Shown here: positions 44,555 through 53,661 of the stretch, piece by piece
Layout: each line of letters opens with the position of its first letter
How positions within the stretch are numbered: the first letter of the stretch is position 1
Assembly: GCA_006218045.1 (NCBI GenBank)
Contig: VBWB01000029.1
Location: 42,242 to 106,241 of the forward strand
Direction of reading: 5' to 3'
Source: Stygiobacter sp.
Lineage (GTDB): Bacteria; Pseudomonadota; Alphaproteobacteria; Rhodospirillales; Magnetospirillaceae
DNA length: 64,000 nucleotides
Program-made: the position numbers and the translations under genes
Notes under the pieces: model-generated
Seen by the model: the letters and a program-made list of their open reading frames with translations, nothing else
Told to the model about the DNA's origin: nothing
The model's database searches: none

Positions 44555-45484
44555 ATGCAGATATATCTTCCGATCGCGGAAATGTCCGTGAACGTATTCC
44601 TGATTCTGGGGCTCGGCGGTGGTGTCGGCTTCATGTCGGGGCTTTTTGGTGTCGGCGGCGGCTTTCTGATGACGCCGCTGCTGATCTTCTTGGGCATTCC
44701 ACCGGCGGTGGCGGTGGGGACCGAAGCGGCGCAGATCGTCGCCTCGTCGGTGTCCGGCGTGCTCGCCCATTGGCGGCGCGGCAATGTCGACCTCAAGATG
44801 GGGCTGATCCTGACCATGGGCGGCTTCGTCGGTTCGTTCGGCGGCGTCGAGCTGTTCAAATGGCTGCGCGGCATGGGCCAGGTCGATCTGGTGATCGCGC
44901 TTTGCTATGTCGTCTTCCTGGGCATCGTCGGCGGCATGATGTTCATCGAAAGCATCCAGTCGCTGGTGCAAAGTCACCGTGCCGGTGAAGCCGGGGTGGC
45001 GCGCAAGAAGCTGCACCAGCATACCTGGATTCACGGCCTGCCGTTCAAGATCCGCTTTCGCCGCTCGAAACTTTACATCAGCGCCGTCCTGCCCCTGAGC
45101 CTGGGTCTGCTGGTCGGCGTGCTGGCGGCGATCATGGGTGTCGGCGGCGGCTTCATCATGGTTCCGGCCATGATCTATCTGTTGGGCATGCCGACCTCGG
45201 TGGTGGTGGGGACATCCTTGTTCCAGATCATCTTCGTCACCGCCAATTCCACCTTCCTGCATGCCACCCGCAATTTCACCGTCGACGTGGTGCTGGCCCT
45301 TTTGTTGCTGCTGGGCGGCGTCATCGGTGCCCAGATCGGCGCCAAGATGTCGGTGCGGATGAAGGGCGAGCAATTGCGCGTGCTGCTGGCTTTGATCGTC
45401 TTGCTGGTCTGCGTCAAACTGGGCATCGACCTGATCACCACGCCGACGGAAATGTTCACCCTGGGCGCCGGAGGAAAGCACTGA
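44555..45484 (+). CDS. TauE/SafE family sulfite exporter-like permease
   Basis: A 309-residue, roughly eight-helix permease. The repeated GLFGVGGGFLMTPLLIFLG and GVGGGFIMVPAMIYLLG segments are the two TauE/SafE half-repeats, whose members move sulfite, sulfoacetate or other anions. A basic cytoplasmic loop (HTWIHGLPFKIRFRRSKLY) separates the halves. I chose the ATG at 44555 because GGGGAGG is 2-8 bases upstream. The stop overlaps the next start (TGATG); this pairing with a TIGR02186 protein is recurrent in alphaproteobacteria and suggests they work together. Confidence 0.9.
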   Translation: MQIYLPIAEMSVNVFLILGLGGGVGFMSGLFGVGGGFLMTPLLIFLGIPPAVAVGTEAAQIVASSVSGVLAHWRRGNVDLKMGLILTMGGFVGSFGGVELFKWLRGMGQVDLVIALCYVVFLGIVGGMMFIESIQSLVQSHRAGEAGVARKKLHQHTWIHGLPFKIRFRRSKLYISAVLPLSLGLLVGVLAAIMGVGGGFIMVPAMIYLLGMPTSVVVGTSLFQIIFVTANSTFLHATRNFTVDVVLALLLLLGGVIGAQIGAKMSVRMKGEQLRVLLALIVLLVCVKLGIDLITTPTEMFTLGAGGKH

Positions 45485-46218
45485 TGAAGCGGCTTATCCT
45501 GATCATCGCCCTGCTGATGGGCAATCTGGGCGCGGCACGGGCCAATGAACCGCTGGTGGCCGATCTGTCCAAGCATCTGGTGGCCATCACCACCGGCTTC
45601 GCCGGCACCGACGTGCTGCTGTTCGGTGCCGTCGACGGCGAGGGCGAGGTGGTGGTGGTGGTGCGCGGTCCGGCCAAGGCGGAAATCGTCCGCCGCAAGG
45701 ATCGTCAGGCCGGCATCTGGATCAACACCGGCAGTGCCCAGGTGGAAAGCGCTCCCAGTTTCTATCGGGTCGCCAGCACCAAGCCGTTGGCCGAGATCGC
45801 TCCGGTGGCCGTGCTCGACCGTCATCAGATCGGGCTGGACCACCTGGACCTGTCCATCGACACCAAGGATAGCGGTGCCGACGGCACGGCCTATCGCGAC
45901 GCCCTGATCCGGCTGAAGCAGAAAAAGGGCTTGTACGGTGACGTGGTGCAGCAGATCGGCTTCATGAGTCACCGGCTGTTCCGCACCGAAATCCACTTTC
46001 CCGCCAATGTGCCGGTGGGAACCTATCTGGTCGAGGTTTACCTGATCCAGGGTGGCGACGTCATCAGCGCCCAGACCACGCCCCTGGTGATCTCGAAAAT
46101 CGGCGTCGGCGCCGATCTGTTCGATTTCGCCCATCAGCAGGCGGCGGCCTATGGCCTGATCGCCATCATGCTGGCGGCGGCGTCGGGCTGGCTGGCGGCG
46201 GCCGCGTTCAAGAAATAA
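45484..46218 (+). CDS. TIGR02186 family exported membrane protein
   Basis: A 244-residue protein with an N-terminal signal peptide (MKRLILIIALLMGNLGAARA) and a C-terminal membrane helix (about 218-240), leaving a large extracytoplasmic domain. Family features include ITTGFAGTDVLLFGAVDGEG, DVVVVVRGP-type strands and LFRTEIHFPANVPVGTYLVEVY. Function is unknown; it overlaps the TauE-like permease gene by one base and is likely its accessory subunit. A Usp gene follows after 17 bases. Confidence 0.88.
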   Translation: MKRLILIIALLMGNLGAARANEPLVADLSKHLVAITTGFAGTDVLLFGAVDGEGEVVVVVRGPAKAEIVRRKDRQAGIWINTGSAQVESAPSFYRVASTKPLAEIAPVAVLDRHQIGLDHLDLSIDTKDSGADGTAYRDALIRLKQKKGLYGDVVQQIGFMSHRLFRTEIHFPANVPVGTYLVEVYLIQGGDVISAQTTPLVISKIGVGADLFDFAHQQAAAYGLIAIMLAAASGWLAAAAFKK

Positions 46219-46235
46219 TCAACGGGAGGATAGCC

Positions 46236-46718
46236 ATGTCAGATCCGAAAACCGGCTCAGGCCGCGTCTTCCTGGTGGTGGTGGACGACACCGAGGAAAT
46301 GCGCGCCGCCTTGATGTTTTCCTGTCGCCGTGCCCGCCATACCGGCGGTCGCGTCGCCTTGCTGCGCGTGATCGAGCCCACCGAGTTCCAGCATTTCGCT
46401 TCCATCGGCAAATTGATGCGCGAAGAAGCCCGCCAGGATGCCGAGGCCTTGTTGCAGCGCCTGGCCGCCGAGGTCAATCAATTGTCCGGTCAATTGCCGG
46501 TGCTTTACGTGCGTGAGGGCAATCCACGCGAGGAAGTCATTCAACTGATCAATGAAGACCCGTTGATTTCGGTCCTCACCTTGGCCGCCGACACCGGATC
46601 GGGTGGTCCCGGCCCGCTGGTCAGCGCCCTTTCCGGCAAGTTCATCGGCAGGCTTCGGGTGCCGCTGACCATCATTCCCGGCAATCTGACCGCCGAGCAG
46701 ATCGAGGCGATCACCTGA
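46236..46718 (+). CDS. Universal stress protein (UspA family)
   Basis: A 160-residue Usp domain protein. FLVVVDDTEEMRAALMFSCRRA is the usual first strand and helix, VALLRVIEP the second strand, and the end GRLRVPLTIIPGNL the final strand. The ATP-loop GxxGxxxS pattern is altered: DTGSGGPGPLVSALSGKF, so nucleotide binding is uncertain. GGGAGG precedes the ATG. It is last in the TauE-TIGR02186-Usp group. Confidence 0.88.
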   Translation: MSDPKTGSGRVFLVVVDDTEEMRAALMFSCRRARHTGGRVALLRVIEPTEFQHFASIGKLMREEARQDAEALLQRLAAEVNQLSGQLPVLYVREGNPREEVIQLINEDPLISVLTLAADTGSGGPGPLVSALSGKFIGRLRVPLTIIPGNLTAEQIEAIT

Positions 46719-46803
46719 TGCCGGCAATCCCCCAGTAATTCAGTTGGGTTTGGCGGCTTGACAGGGACGGTTCAGGGGTCCATTTAGGCTGATATGAACC
46801 TCG

Positions 46804-46918
46804 TGTCCTGCCCCAGAAGTTCGCAGGCGAATTTCTGGGATAAGCAGGCCACTCATTTGTTCAATTGTGTGGTGATTCCGATGCCCGCACTCTGCTGCGT
46901 GCATCGGAATCACCACAC
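46804..46918. repeat. Dispersed palindromic intergenic repeat, copy 2
   Basis: Second copy of the element at 43387-43502. Hairpin 1 pairs CCCAGAAGTTCGC with GCGAATTTCTGGG (one position would be G-U in RNA). Hairpin 2 has a perfect 18-bp stem, starting GTGTGGTGATTCCGATGC and ending at 46918. It ends 24 bases before the nfuA start, so in a transcript it would sit just upstream of the ribosome site. A TTGACA box at 46758 may belong to a promoter that transcribes through it. Confidence 0.85.
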
Positions 46919-46942
46919 GGGCTCGTCTCTTGCGAGGATTTG

Positions 46943-47491
46943 ATGTTCATTCAGACTGAAAACACCCCCAATCCGTCGACCCTGAAATTCCTGCCCGGGC
47001 GTGACGTGATGCCCGCCGGCACCGCCGATTTCGGTTCCGCCGAAGCCGCTACCCGTTCGCCGCTGGCGGCCAAGCTGTTCACCGTCGACGGCGTCGCCTC
47101 GGTGTTCCTGGGCGGCGATTTCATCACCGTCGGCAAGACCGAAGCCGCCACCTGGGGCACTCTGAAGCCTTTGTTGCTGTCGGCGATCATGGATTTCTTC
47201 ACCGCTGCCCTGCTGCCGGTGATCAATGAAGGGACCGAGGCGGTCAGCGACGGCGAGGAAACCGACATCGTCCGCCAGATCAAGGAATTGCTGGACACCC
47301 GCGTGCGTCCGGCGGTGGCCCAGGATGGCGGCGACATCATTTTCCGCTCCTTCGACGACGGCATCGTCTATGTGCACCTGCAAGGCGCCTGCTCGGGCTG
47401 CCCCAGCTCGACCGCGACCTTGAAGCACGGCATCGAGAACATGCTGAAGTACTACGTGCCGGAAGTGGTGGCGGTACAGGCGGTCGACTGA
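46943..47491 (+). CDS. nfuA: NfuA/NifU-type Fe-S cluster carrier
   Basis: A 182-residue iron-sulphur carrier. The N-terminal Nfu domain (MFIQTENTPNPSTLKFLPG) is followed by the NifU C-terminal domain (RQIKELLDTRVRPAVAQDGG) with the cluster-binding CxxC at Cys150 and Cys153 in GACSGCPSS. It receives clusters from the assembly machinery and passes them to target apoproteins. GCGAGGA lies just upstream of the ATG. No isc/suf genes are adjacent. Confidence 0.95.
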   Translation: MFIQTENTPNPSTLKFLPGRDVMPAGTADFGSAEAATRSPLAAKLFTVDGVASVFLGGDFITVGKTEAATWGTLKPLLLSAIMDFFTAALLPVINEGTEAVSDGEETDIVRQIKELLDTRVRPAVAQDGGDIIFRSFDDGIVYVHLQGACSGCPSSTATLKHGIENMLKYYVPEVVAVQAVD

Positions 47492-47514
47492 CCCTCGTTT
47501 CGTCCCGTCCCGCC

Positions 47515-48423
47515 ATGACGGAACCGCCGAACGCCAAATCCTCGGCTTTCACCCTGCTGCTGCCGATCCTGGCGGTGGCGGGGCTTTACCTGCTGGTGGC
47601 GCTGGGGACCGAATCGCCCCTGTGGCGCTGGCTGGTGCGCGGCGAGCCGGTGGGGCTGGAAATGGCGCTGTCCGAGGATGAATGCAATCAGGCCGTCCGT
47701 CTGGAGGCCGCCTTCACCCGCATGAATTATCGTCTGGACCGTATCGCTGCCGGCCACAGGGTGCCGCCCCTGTTTCTGCCCAGCCTGCCCGGCGATCTGG
47801 ACAGCCTGGACCAGATCGACACCAAGAAGCAGGTGTTCCTGCGGCTGATGTTGCCGCTGGTGCTGGTGATCAACGAGGAAATAGCCGAGGACCGCGCCCG
47901 TCTCGAGGCCATGCACCAGGGCAAGGCCGCCCGCGACGACGGCTGGCTGGCCGATCTGGCCCAGCGTTATCAGGCGCCCGGTACCGATATGGCCGGTTTG
48001 CTGCGGCGGGTCGACGTGGTGCCGCCGTCGCTGGCCCTGGCCCAGGCGGTGGAGGAATCGGGCTGGGGCACCTCGCGCTTTGTCCGCGAGGGCAACAATC
48101 TATTCGGCCAGGTGGGTGGTGACATCGTCCCCGAAGGCGACCAAAGCGGGCCGGCCATGGCCAGCTTCACCTCCCTGCACGCGGCGGTGCGGGCCTATGC
48201 GCAAAACCTCAACAGCCACCCCGCCTACGAACCCTTGCGCCGCATCCGCGCCCAGATCCGGGCGCGTGGCGGTTCTCCCGACGGCCATTCCCTGGCCGGG
48301 GCCTTGACCGCCTATTCGGAACGGGGCCATGCCTATGTGGATAGTATCCGCGCCCTGATCCGCCACAACAACCTGTTGCGCTACGATCATGCCCGGTTGG
48401 GACGGCAGGGACTTCTCAGCTGA
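47515..48423 (+). CDS. Bax-like glucosaminidase domain protein
   Basis: A 302-residue protein with one N-terminal membrane helix (about residues 11-30) and a periplasmic glucosaminidase (Bax/LytG-like) domain. SLALAQAVEESGWGTSRFVREGNNLFGQ-type sequence around residues 176-203 carries the expected catalytic Glu in the EESGWG motif. It probably cleaves peptidoglycan glycan strands during wall remodelling. It follows nfuA after 23 bases; no functional link is evident. Confidence 0.88.
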   Translation: MTEPPNAKSSAFTLLLPILAVAGLYLLVALGTESPLWRWLVRGEPVGLEMALSEDECNQAVRLEAAFTRMNYRLDRIAAGHRVPPLFLPSLPGDLDSLDQIDTKKQVFLRLMLPLVLVINEEIAEDRARLEAMHQGKAARDDGWLADLAQRYQAPGTDMAGLLRRVDVVPPSLALAQAVEESGWGTSRFVREGNNLFGQVGGDIVPEGDQSGPAMASFTSLHAAVRAYAQNLNSHPAYEPLRRIRAQIRARGGSPDGHSLAGALTAYSERGHAYVDSIRALIRHNNLLRYDHARLGRQGLLS

Positions 48424-48447
48424 TCACAGAAGAGCGTCACGAGCGAC

Positions 48448-48876
48448 TTACGACATGGGCGCGGCGCGCCCGCGTCCGGTCAGTTCGTCGAAACAGCCGC
48501 GCTCGTCCAGGGGCTGGGTGCCACGCATGGCATAATGGGCCACCACCTGATGGCTGCCATCGTCATAAAGGAACAGATCCAAGGTGCAGACCCGGCTCCG
48601 GTACTGCCAGATTTCCGCCGGGGCATCGCGGCGGGTGAAGCCGGGACGGCCCAGGACCGACTTGATCTGCGTGGTATTGAGCCCCTTCAGCCGCGACGGT
48701 TCGGACAGGCCACCGGGAATTGCCGCCAGCTGGTCGCCGTTTTTTGTTGCGGAGGCGGAAGAATCCGTGCCGGAAAAACCGCCGGCGACATGGGGACCGG
48801 ATGCGGTTTGCGGATTACCGCCGCAGGCAACCAGCAACAGCAAGGGCGACAGCAACGCAAGACGGCTCGGGCGCAT
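48448..48876 (-). CDS. Small lipoprotein, unknown
   Basis: A 142-residue exported lipoprotein: hydrophobic signal LALLSPLLLLVACGG with the lipobox cysteine at LVAC, then a Ser/Thr/Gly-rich linker and a compact domain with LNTTQIKSVLGRPGFTRRDAP, EIWQYRSRVCTLDLFLY and HYAMRGTQPLDERGCF. The domain resembles a SmpA/OmlA-like fold in the way a helix is followed by a strand pair with G-R-P, but this is tentative. The start at 48876 is preferred; a GTG three codons upstream is possible. Convergent with the Bax-like gene. Confidence 0.75.
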   Translation of the reverse strand: MRPSRLALLSPLLLLVACGGNPQTASGPHVAGGFSGTDSSASATKNGDQLAAIPGGLSEPSRLKGLNTTQIKSVLGRPGFTRRDAPAEIWQYRSRVCTLDLFLYDDGSHQVVAHYAMRGTQPLDERGCFDELTGRGRAAPMS

Positions 48877-48906
48877 GGGGACCACCGGGGCGAGGGGATT
48901 GCGGGA

Positions 48907-49587
48907 TTATACTGTATTTGCTCGCATACGCAACGTTTCCGCCACGTGAGTCATGAAAGCGGCGGCGATGACCGGCGCCGCCAGATTGAGCAGTGGCACC
49001 GAGAACAGAAAGGCGATGATCACCCCGGCCAGCCACACCTGGCCCAGGCGGGCCTTGAACAAGGCCCGCACCATGGCCGGCTCCAGCCGGCGGAGCGCCG
49101 CCATCTCGAAATATTCCCGTCCCAGCAGATAGCCGTTGATGGCGGTGGCCAGGACGACGGTCAGGCCGGTGAACAGCAAGAGGCCGTAAACCGGCAGGGC
49201 CGCCAGGTTGATGACCACGGTCAGCGCCAGGAAGCGCAAGGTGCCGAGGATGACTTCCGCTACCGGCTGCGGGCGGGCGGCGGCAAGGTGCGGATAGTGG
49301 CGGGCCTCGACGGCATCGGCGACGCCGTCCAGCATGGGGCCCATGATGGTGGTGGCCAGGGCCGGAAAAAACAGTATGGGCAGCACCAGGGCCAGGGCGC
49401 CGATGGCCAGATCGCTGCTCCAATCGGCCCAGGCATTGGTGAACAGGCTGACATTGGCCAGCACCGTCCAGATGATCACGACCAGGGTCACATAGGCGGC
49501 CAAGGCCCCCAATATCCCCAATTTCAGTACCCGCGCCAGACGCGGGTCGGATAATTGCGCCAGCGCCTTCCACAAAGCACCGATCAT
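48907..49587 (-). CDS. EI24 / CysZ-like membrane protein
   Basis: A 226-residue protein with about five hydrophobic helices, of the EI24/CysZ family. MIGALWKALAQLSDPRLARVLKLG, FPALATTIMGPMLDGVADAVE and GYLLGREYFEMAALRRL are conserved segments. CysZ imports sulfate, but most alphaproteobacterial members are uncharacterised. I chose the ATG at 49587 because AAGGAG is 8 bases upstream; an ATG two codons earlier is too close to it. The lipoprotein gene follows after 30 bases on the same strand. Confidence 0.85.
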   Translation of the reverse strand: MIGALWKALAQLSDPRLARVLKLGILGALAAYVTLVVIIWTVLANVSLFTNAWADWSSDLAIGALALVLPILFFPALATTIMGPMLDGVADAVEARHYPHLAAARPQPVAEVILGTLRFLALTVVINLAALPVYGLLLFTGLTVVLATAINGYLLGREYFEMAALRRLEPAMVRALFKARLGQVWLAGVIIAFLFSVPLLNLAAPVIAAAFMTHVAETLRMRANTV

Positions 49588-49738
49588 GCTCATCGCTCCT
49601 TATTCTCGGTGACGTTGCCGTGACCGTAGCGTTTTTTATTGTTCCAAACGCGCGCACCGTTATACTGCGCCGCCAAACGGGTCGGCCGGACGCGGTCCCT
49701 TTGACCCATATCGCGCGCTATAGCAAGAGATCAAGAGA

Positions 49739-50743
49739 ATGGCGGATACTCGCTTCCACGTGGCCGGCATCGGCAACGCGATTGTCGACGTGCTGGTGCA
49801 TGCCGACGACGCCCTGCTGTCGCGGCTCGACCTGACCAAGGGGGTGATGACCCTGATCGATTCGGCCACCGCCGAGTCCATCTACGAGCGTCTGCCCCCC
49901 GGCATCGAATGCTCGGGCGGGTCTGCTGCCAATACCATCGTCGGCATCGCCTCGCTGGGCGGGTCTGCCGCCTATGTGGGCAAGGTCAAGAACGATCAGT
50001 TGGGCCAGGTGTTCCGCCACGACATCCGCAATGCCGGCGTTGCCTTCGACACCGCCCCGGCCGCGGACGGCAATTCCACCGCGCGCTGCTTCGTCCTGGT
50101 CACCCCCGACGCTCAGCGCACCATGCTCACTTACTTGGGCGCCTGCGTCGAGCTGACCCCCGACGACGTGGACGAGGCGGTGATCGCCGCTTCCGCCGTC
50201 ACCTATCTGGAAGGCTATCTGTACGATCCGCCGGCGGCCAAGCGCGCCTTCCTGGCCGCCGCCTCGGTCGCCCACGGCGCCGGTCGCATGGTGTCGCTGT
50301 CGCTGTCCGATCCGTTCTGCGTCGATCGTCACCGCGCCGATTTCGCCGATCTGGTGGCCAATCACGTGGATATCCTGTTCGCCAACGAAGCCGAATTGTG
50401 CTCGTTGTACCAGACCGACAATTTCGACGACGCCATCCGCGCCTCACGCGGGCATTGCCGGGTTGCCGCCATTACCCGTGGCGCCAAGGGCTCGGTGGTG
50501 ATCGCCGGCGAAGACGCCATCGTCGTCGGTGCCGCGCCGGTGGCCCAGGTGATCGACACCACCGGGGCCGGCGACCTTTATGCCGCCGGCTTCCTGCACG
50601 GCTTCACCCAAGGCCGCGATCTGGCCACCTGTGCCCTGCTCGGCGGCATCGCCGCCGGCGAGGTGATTTCCCATTTCGGCGCCCGTCCCGAGCGTCCGCT
50701 TGCCCAATTGGCGGCGGAAACGCTTGGCCTTCCCTCCCTCTGA
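49739..50743 (+). CDS. Adenosine kinase-like PfkB sugar kinase
   Basis: A 334-residue ribokinase-family enzyme, most like bacterial adenosine kinase. The N-terminal [15 protein letters not shown], the sugar-binding [18 protein letters not shown] and the C-terminal [14 protein letters not shown] with catalytic base Asp279 are all present. Expected reaction: ATP-dependent phosphorylation of adenosine to AMP; other nucleosides or sugars are possible. typA starts 23 bases after the stop and is likely cotranscribed. Confidence 0.9.
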   Translation: MADTRFHVAGIGNAIVDVLVHADDALLSRLDLTKGVMTLIDSATAESIYERLPPGIECSGGSAANTIVGIASLGGSAAYVGKVKNDQLGQVFRHDIRNAGVAFDTAPAADGNSTARCFVLVTPDAQRTMLTYLGACVELTPDDVDEAVIAASAVTYLEGYLYDPPAAKRAFLAAASVAHGAGRMVSLSLSDPFCVDRHRADFADLVANHVDILFANEAELCSLYQTDNFDDAIRASRGHCRVAAITRGAKGSVVIAGEDAIVVGAAPVAQVIDTTGAGDLYAAGFLHGFTQGRDLATCALLGGIAAGEVISHFGARPERPLAQLAAETLGLPSL

Positions 50744-50766
50744 TCCGGTTATTGAACGACATCCCC

Positions 50767-52581
50767 ATGGAACTCAGGAACATCGCAATCATCGCCCACG
50801 TCGACCACGGCAAAACCACCCTGGTCGACGCCATGCTCAAGCAATCCGGCACTTTCCGCGAAAACCAGCAGGTCGCGGACCGGGTCATGGATTCCAATGA
50901 CCTGGAAAAGGAGCGCGGCATCACCATTTTGGCCAAGTGCACCTCGGTGGACTGGAAGGGCGTGCGCATCAACATCGTCGACACCCCCGGCCACGCCGAT
51001 TTCGGCGGTGAAGTCGAACGCATCCTGTCCATGGTCGATGGCGTGGTCGTGCTGGTCGACGCCGCCGAAGGCCCGATGCCGCAAACCAAGTTCGTCACCG
51101 GCAAGGCCCTGGGCCTGGGCCTGCGCCCCATCGTCATCGTCAACAAGGTTGACCGTGGCGACGCCCGCGCCCACGAAGTGCACGACGAATGCTTCGACCT
51201 GTTCTCGGCGCTGGACGCCACCGACGAACAGCTGGACTTCCCCACCCTGTTCGCCGTCGGTCGCGACGGCTGGGCCGCGGAAGCGCCGGAAGGCCCCAAG
51301 GATGCCGGGCTGGAGCCGCTGTTCGACCTGATCCTGCGCCACGTGCCGGCGCCCTCGCGCGATCTGGAGAAGCCGTTCTCCATGCTGGCCACCACCTTGG
51401 AAGCCGACCCTTATCTGGGTCGCATCCTCACCGGCCGCATCGAAACCGGCATCCTGAAGCTGAACCAGTCGGTCAAGGGCATCAATAAGGATGGCTTGGT
51501 CGAACAGTTCCGCGCCAGCAAGATCCTGTCCTTCCGCGGCATCGAGCGCGTGCCGGTGGAAAGCGCCGAGGCCGGCGACATCGTCTGTCTGGCCGGCATG
51601 ACCAAGGTCACCGTCGCCGATACCATCTGCGCCGCCGAAGTGGACGAGCCGTTGAAGGCCCAGCCCATCGACCCGCCGACCCTGGCCATGATCTTCTCGG
51701 TCAACGATTCCCCGTTGGCCGGCACCGAAGGCGACAAGGTCACCAGCCGCGTCATCGGCGCCCGCCTGATGCGCGAAGCCGAATCCAACGTCGCCATCCG
51801 CATCACCGAGCAGGATTCCCGCGACGCCTTTGAAGTGGCCGGCCGTGGCGAACTGCAATTGGGCGTGCTGATCGAAACCATGCGCCGTGAAGGCTTCGAG
51901 CTGTCGGTGTCGCGTCCGCGCGTGCTGTTCCAGACCGAAAACGGCAAGCGCATGGAACCGATCGAGGAAGTGTTCGTCGACGTCGACGACGAATTCTCGG
52001 GCGCGGTGGTGGAAAAGATGACGCTGCGCAAGGCCGAGCTGACCGGCATGCGCCCCACCGGCGGCGGCAAGACCCGGATCACCTTTCTGGCGCCTTCGCG
52101 CGGCCTGATCGGCTATCACGGCGAATTCCTCACCGACACCCGCGGTACCGGCCTGATGAACCGCGTGTTCCACGGCTATGCCGAATACAAGGGGCCGATC
52201 GAAGGCCGCCGCGCCGGCGTGCTGATCGCCAATGCCTCGGGCGAGGCGGTGGCCTATGCCCTGTGGAACCTGGAAGACCGTGGGCCGATGTTCATCCCCG
52301 CCGGCGTCAAGGTCTATGAAGGCATGATCATCGGCGAGCACAACCGCAGCAACGACCTGGAAGTCAACCCGCTCAAGGCCAAGCAGCTGACCAACGTCCG
52401 CGCCTCGGGCAAGGACGAGGCGGTGCGCCTGACCACGCCTAGGAAGATGAGCCTGGAACAGGCCATCGCCTACATTCAGGACGACGAACTGGTGGAAGTG
52501 ACGCCCAAGTCCATCCGCCTGCGTAAGCGCCTGCGCGACCCGAACGAACGCAAGAAGGCCAGCCGTTCGATCGAGGATTGA
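50767..52581 (+). CDS. typA: Ribosome-associated GTPase TypA/BipA
   Basis: A 604-residue translational GTPase that binds the ribosome and supports assembly and growth under stress or cold. The G1 loop is AHVDHGKTT (residues 10-18), then [14 protein letters not shown] (G3) and NKVDR (G4); the C-terminal half carries EF-G-like domains and the BipA-specific [19 protein letters not shown] segment. The ATG at 50767 gives the canonical [16 protein letters not shown] start; the long upstream frame belongs to a shadow of the kinase gene. A strong terminator follows. Confidence 0.97.
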   Translation: MELRNIAIIAHVDHGKTTLVDAMLKQSGTFRENQQVADRVMDSNDLEKERGITILAKCTSVDWKGVRINIVDTPGHADFGGEVERILSMVDGVVVLVDAAEGPMPQTKFVTGKALGLGLRPIVIVNKVDRGDARAHEVHDECFDLFSALDATDEQLDFPTLFAVGRDGWAAEAPEGPKDAGLEPLFDLILRHVPAPSRDLEKPFSMLATTLEADPYLGRILTGRIETGILKLNQSVKGINKDGLVEQFRASKILSFRGIERVPVESAEAGDIVCLAGMTKVTVADTICAAEVDEPLKAQPIDPPTLAMIFSVNDSPLAGTEGDKVTSRVIGARLMREAESNVAIRITEQDSRDAFEVAGRGELQLGVLIETMRREGFELSVSRPRVLFQTENGKRMEPIEEVFVDVDDEFSGAVVEKMTLRKAELTGMRPTGGGKTRITFLAPSRGLIGYHGEFLTDTRGTGLMNRVFHGYAEYKGPIEGRRAGVLIANASGEAVAYALWNLEDRGPMFIPAGVKVYEGMIIGEHNRSNDLEVNPLKAKQLTNVRASGKDEAVRLTTPRKMSLEQAIAYIQDDELVEVTPKSIRLRKRLRDPNERKKASRSIED

Positions 52582-52623
52582 TCGCGGTCGGCATAAAAGG
52601 ATAGGGGGCTTGCCCCTCACGCT

Positions 52624-52657
52624 CCAAACCCCCGGCGGCAACGCCGGGGGTTTTTGG
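52624..52657 (+). terminator. Rho-independent terminator after typA
   Basis: AAACCCCCGGCG and CGCCGGGGGTTT form a perfect 12-bp stem (52626-52637 with 52642-52653) around GCAA, followed by further T and GG. It lies about 45 bases past the typA stop. A smaller GGGGC/GCCCC hairpin precedes it. It may also serve the convergent gene on the minus strand. Confidence 0.88.
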
Positions 52658-52667
52658 TTGTTCGGGG

Positions 52668-53174
52668 TCAGCGTCCGGCGGGGATGTCCATGTGCGATGG
52701 CAACTGGCCGTCATAGACCAGTTCGTCGATGGTCCGGGCCAGGATGTCGCGGGCCAGCCGGTTGCCGCCCACCGACAGCGCCATGCCCAGATGAGCGTCC
52801 AGCAAGTCGTGGATGCCGACCCGTTCCAGATATTCCCCCGGCTGACGGCGCCGTGGCGGCGCCACCCGGTTGATCTGTTCGAGCGCCATCTCCTGCACCG
52901 CATTCTTCAACAGGGTTTCCGTGGTGTTTTTTTCCAGCAATTGCTGGTACTCGCGTGAATCGCGCTCGGCCTGGGCCCAATTGGGCGGCGGCGGTGCTTC
53001 CGTCGGCGGTGGGGCGGTGCCGTCCAATTGGGCGATGGATTTGGCCACCATGCGCGCCGCCACCAGTTCCTCGTCGGGCGAGGCGCCGTTGGCGACGGTC
53101 CGCGCCATCAATGCCCGCAATCGGTGCAGCAGGCGATCGCGGACACTGTCCTTTATGGTCGAGGAAGCCGACAC
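52668..53174 (-). CDS. DUF2786-like hypothetical protein
   Basis: A 168-residue cytoplasmic protein. The first 45 residues (VRDRLLHRLRALMARTVANG then SPDEELVAARMVAKSIAQ) resemble the DUF2786 helical motif. A proline-rich linker (APPPTEAPPPPN) follows, then a charged helical segment and a C-terminal alpha-helical region (EYLERVGIHDLLDAHLGMAL). The start is uncertain: I prefer the GTG at 53174, eight bases after GGAG; a TTG at 53180 is possible. No functional context. Confidence 0.65.
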   Translation of the reverse strand: MSASSTIKDSVRDRLLHRLRALMARTVANGASPDEELVAARMVAKSIAQLDGTAPPPTEAPPPPNWAQAERDSREYQQLLEKNTTETLLKNAVQEMALEQINRVAPPRRRQPGEYLERVGIHDLLDAHLGMALSVGGNRLARDILARTIDELVYDGQLPSHMDIPAGR

Positions 53175-53262
53175 GGGCAAAACTCCGTACGAATTGTTGC
53201 CAGTCTAGGCCGGTATGGGCGCTACTGTCGATGGCACCGAAGAATTAATCCATCGTCAGGGG

Positions 53263-53291
53263 GTGACAAGGACAGCATCTGTGCCTAATCT
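53263..53291 (+). promoter_or_regulatory. Candidate promoter for the cNMP-domain gene
   Basis: GTGACA (53263-53268) and TAATCT (53286-53291) are 17 bases apart, ending 29 bases before the ATG at 53321. The -35 matches consensus at five of six positions, the -10 at three. Confidence 0.35.
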
Positions 53292-53320
53292 TAAACCCAT
53301 AGTGGGTCATGGGGGCTTCC

Positions 53321-53659
53321 ATGGAAAAAGGTAAAGTCCTGGAACGCAAAGTTTTTTATGCGGGCCAGAAGGTTTTCAGCGAGGGCGATTCCGGTGATCG
53401 CGCCTATTTGATCCAGGAAGGCTCGGTCGAGATTTCCAAGCACGGTCTGGTGCTGGCGACGCTGGGCAAGGGGGAATTGTTCGGTGAGATGGCCCTGGTC
53501 GACGACCAGCCGCGCATGGCCACCGCCAAGGCTTTGTCCGACGTCTCCGTCGTCATCATCGGTCGCGATTCCTTTCGCGAGAAGCTGGCCAAGGCCGACC
53601 CCTTCATCCGCGGCCTGCTCAATATCTTTGTCCGCAATATCCGCAACCTGACCCGCTGA
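53321..53659 (+). CDS. Stand-alone cyclic-nucleotide-binding domain protein
   Basis: A 112-residue protein consisting only of a cNMP-binding beta-barrel: FYAGQKVFSEGDSGDRAYLI, GSVEISKHG, LGKGELFGEMALVDDQPRMA (the phosphate-binding cassette, with RMA in the usual arginine position) and VVIIGRDSF. There is no helix-turn-helix, so unlike CRP it should not bind DNA; it may regulate a partner protein. The ATG at 53321 is preferred to one four codons upstream. RatA-like gene follows after 2 bases. Confidence 0.85.
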   Translation: MEKGKVLERKVFYAGQKVFSEGDSGDRAYLIQEGSVEISKHGLVLATLGKGELFGEMALVDDQPRMATAKALSDVSVVIIGRDSFREKLAKADPFIRGLLNIFVRNIRNLTR

Positions 53660-53661
53660 CC

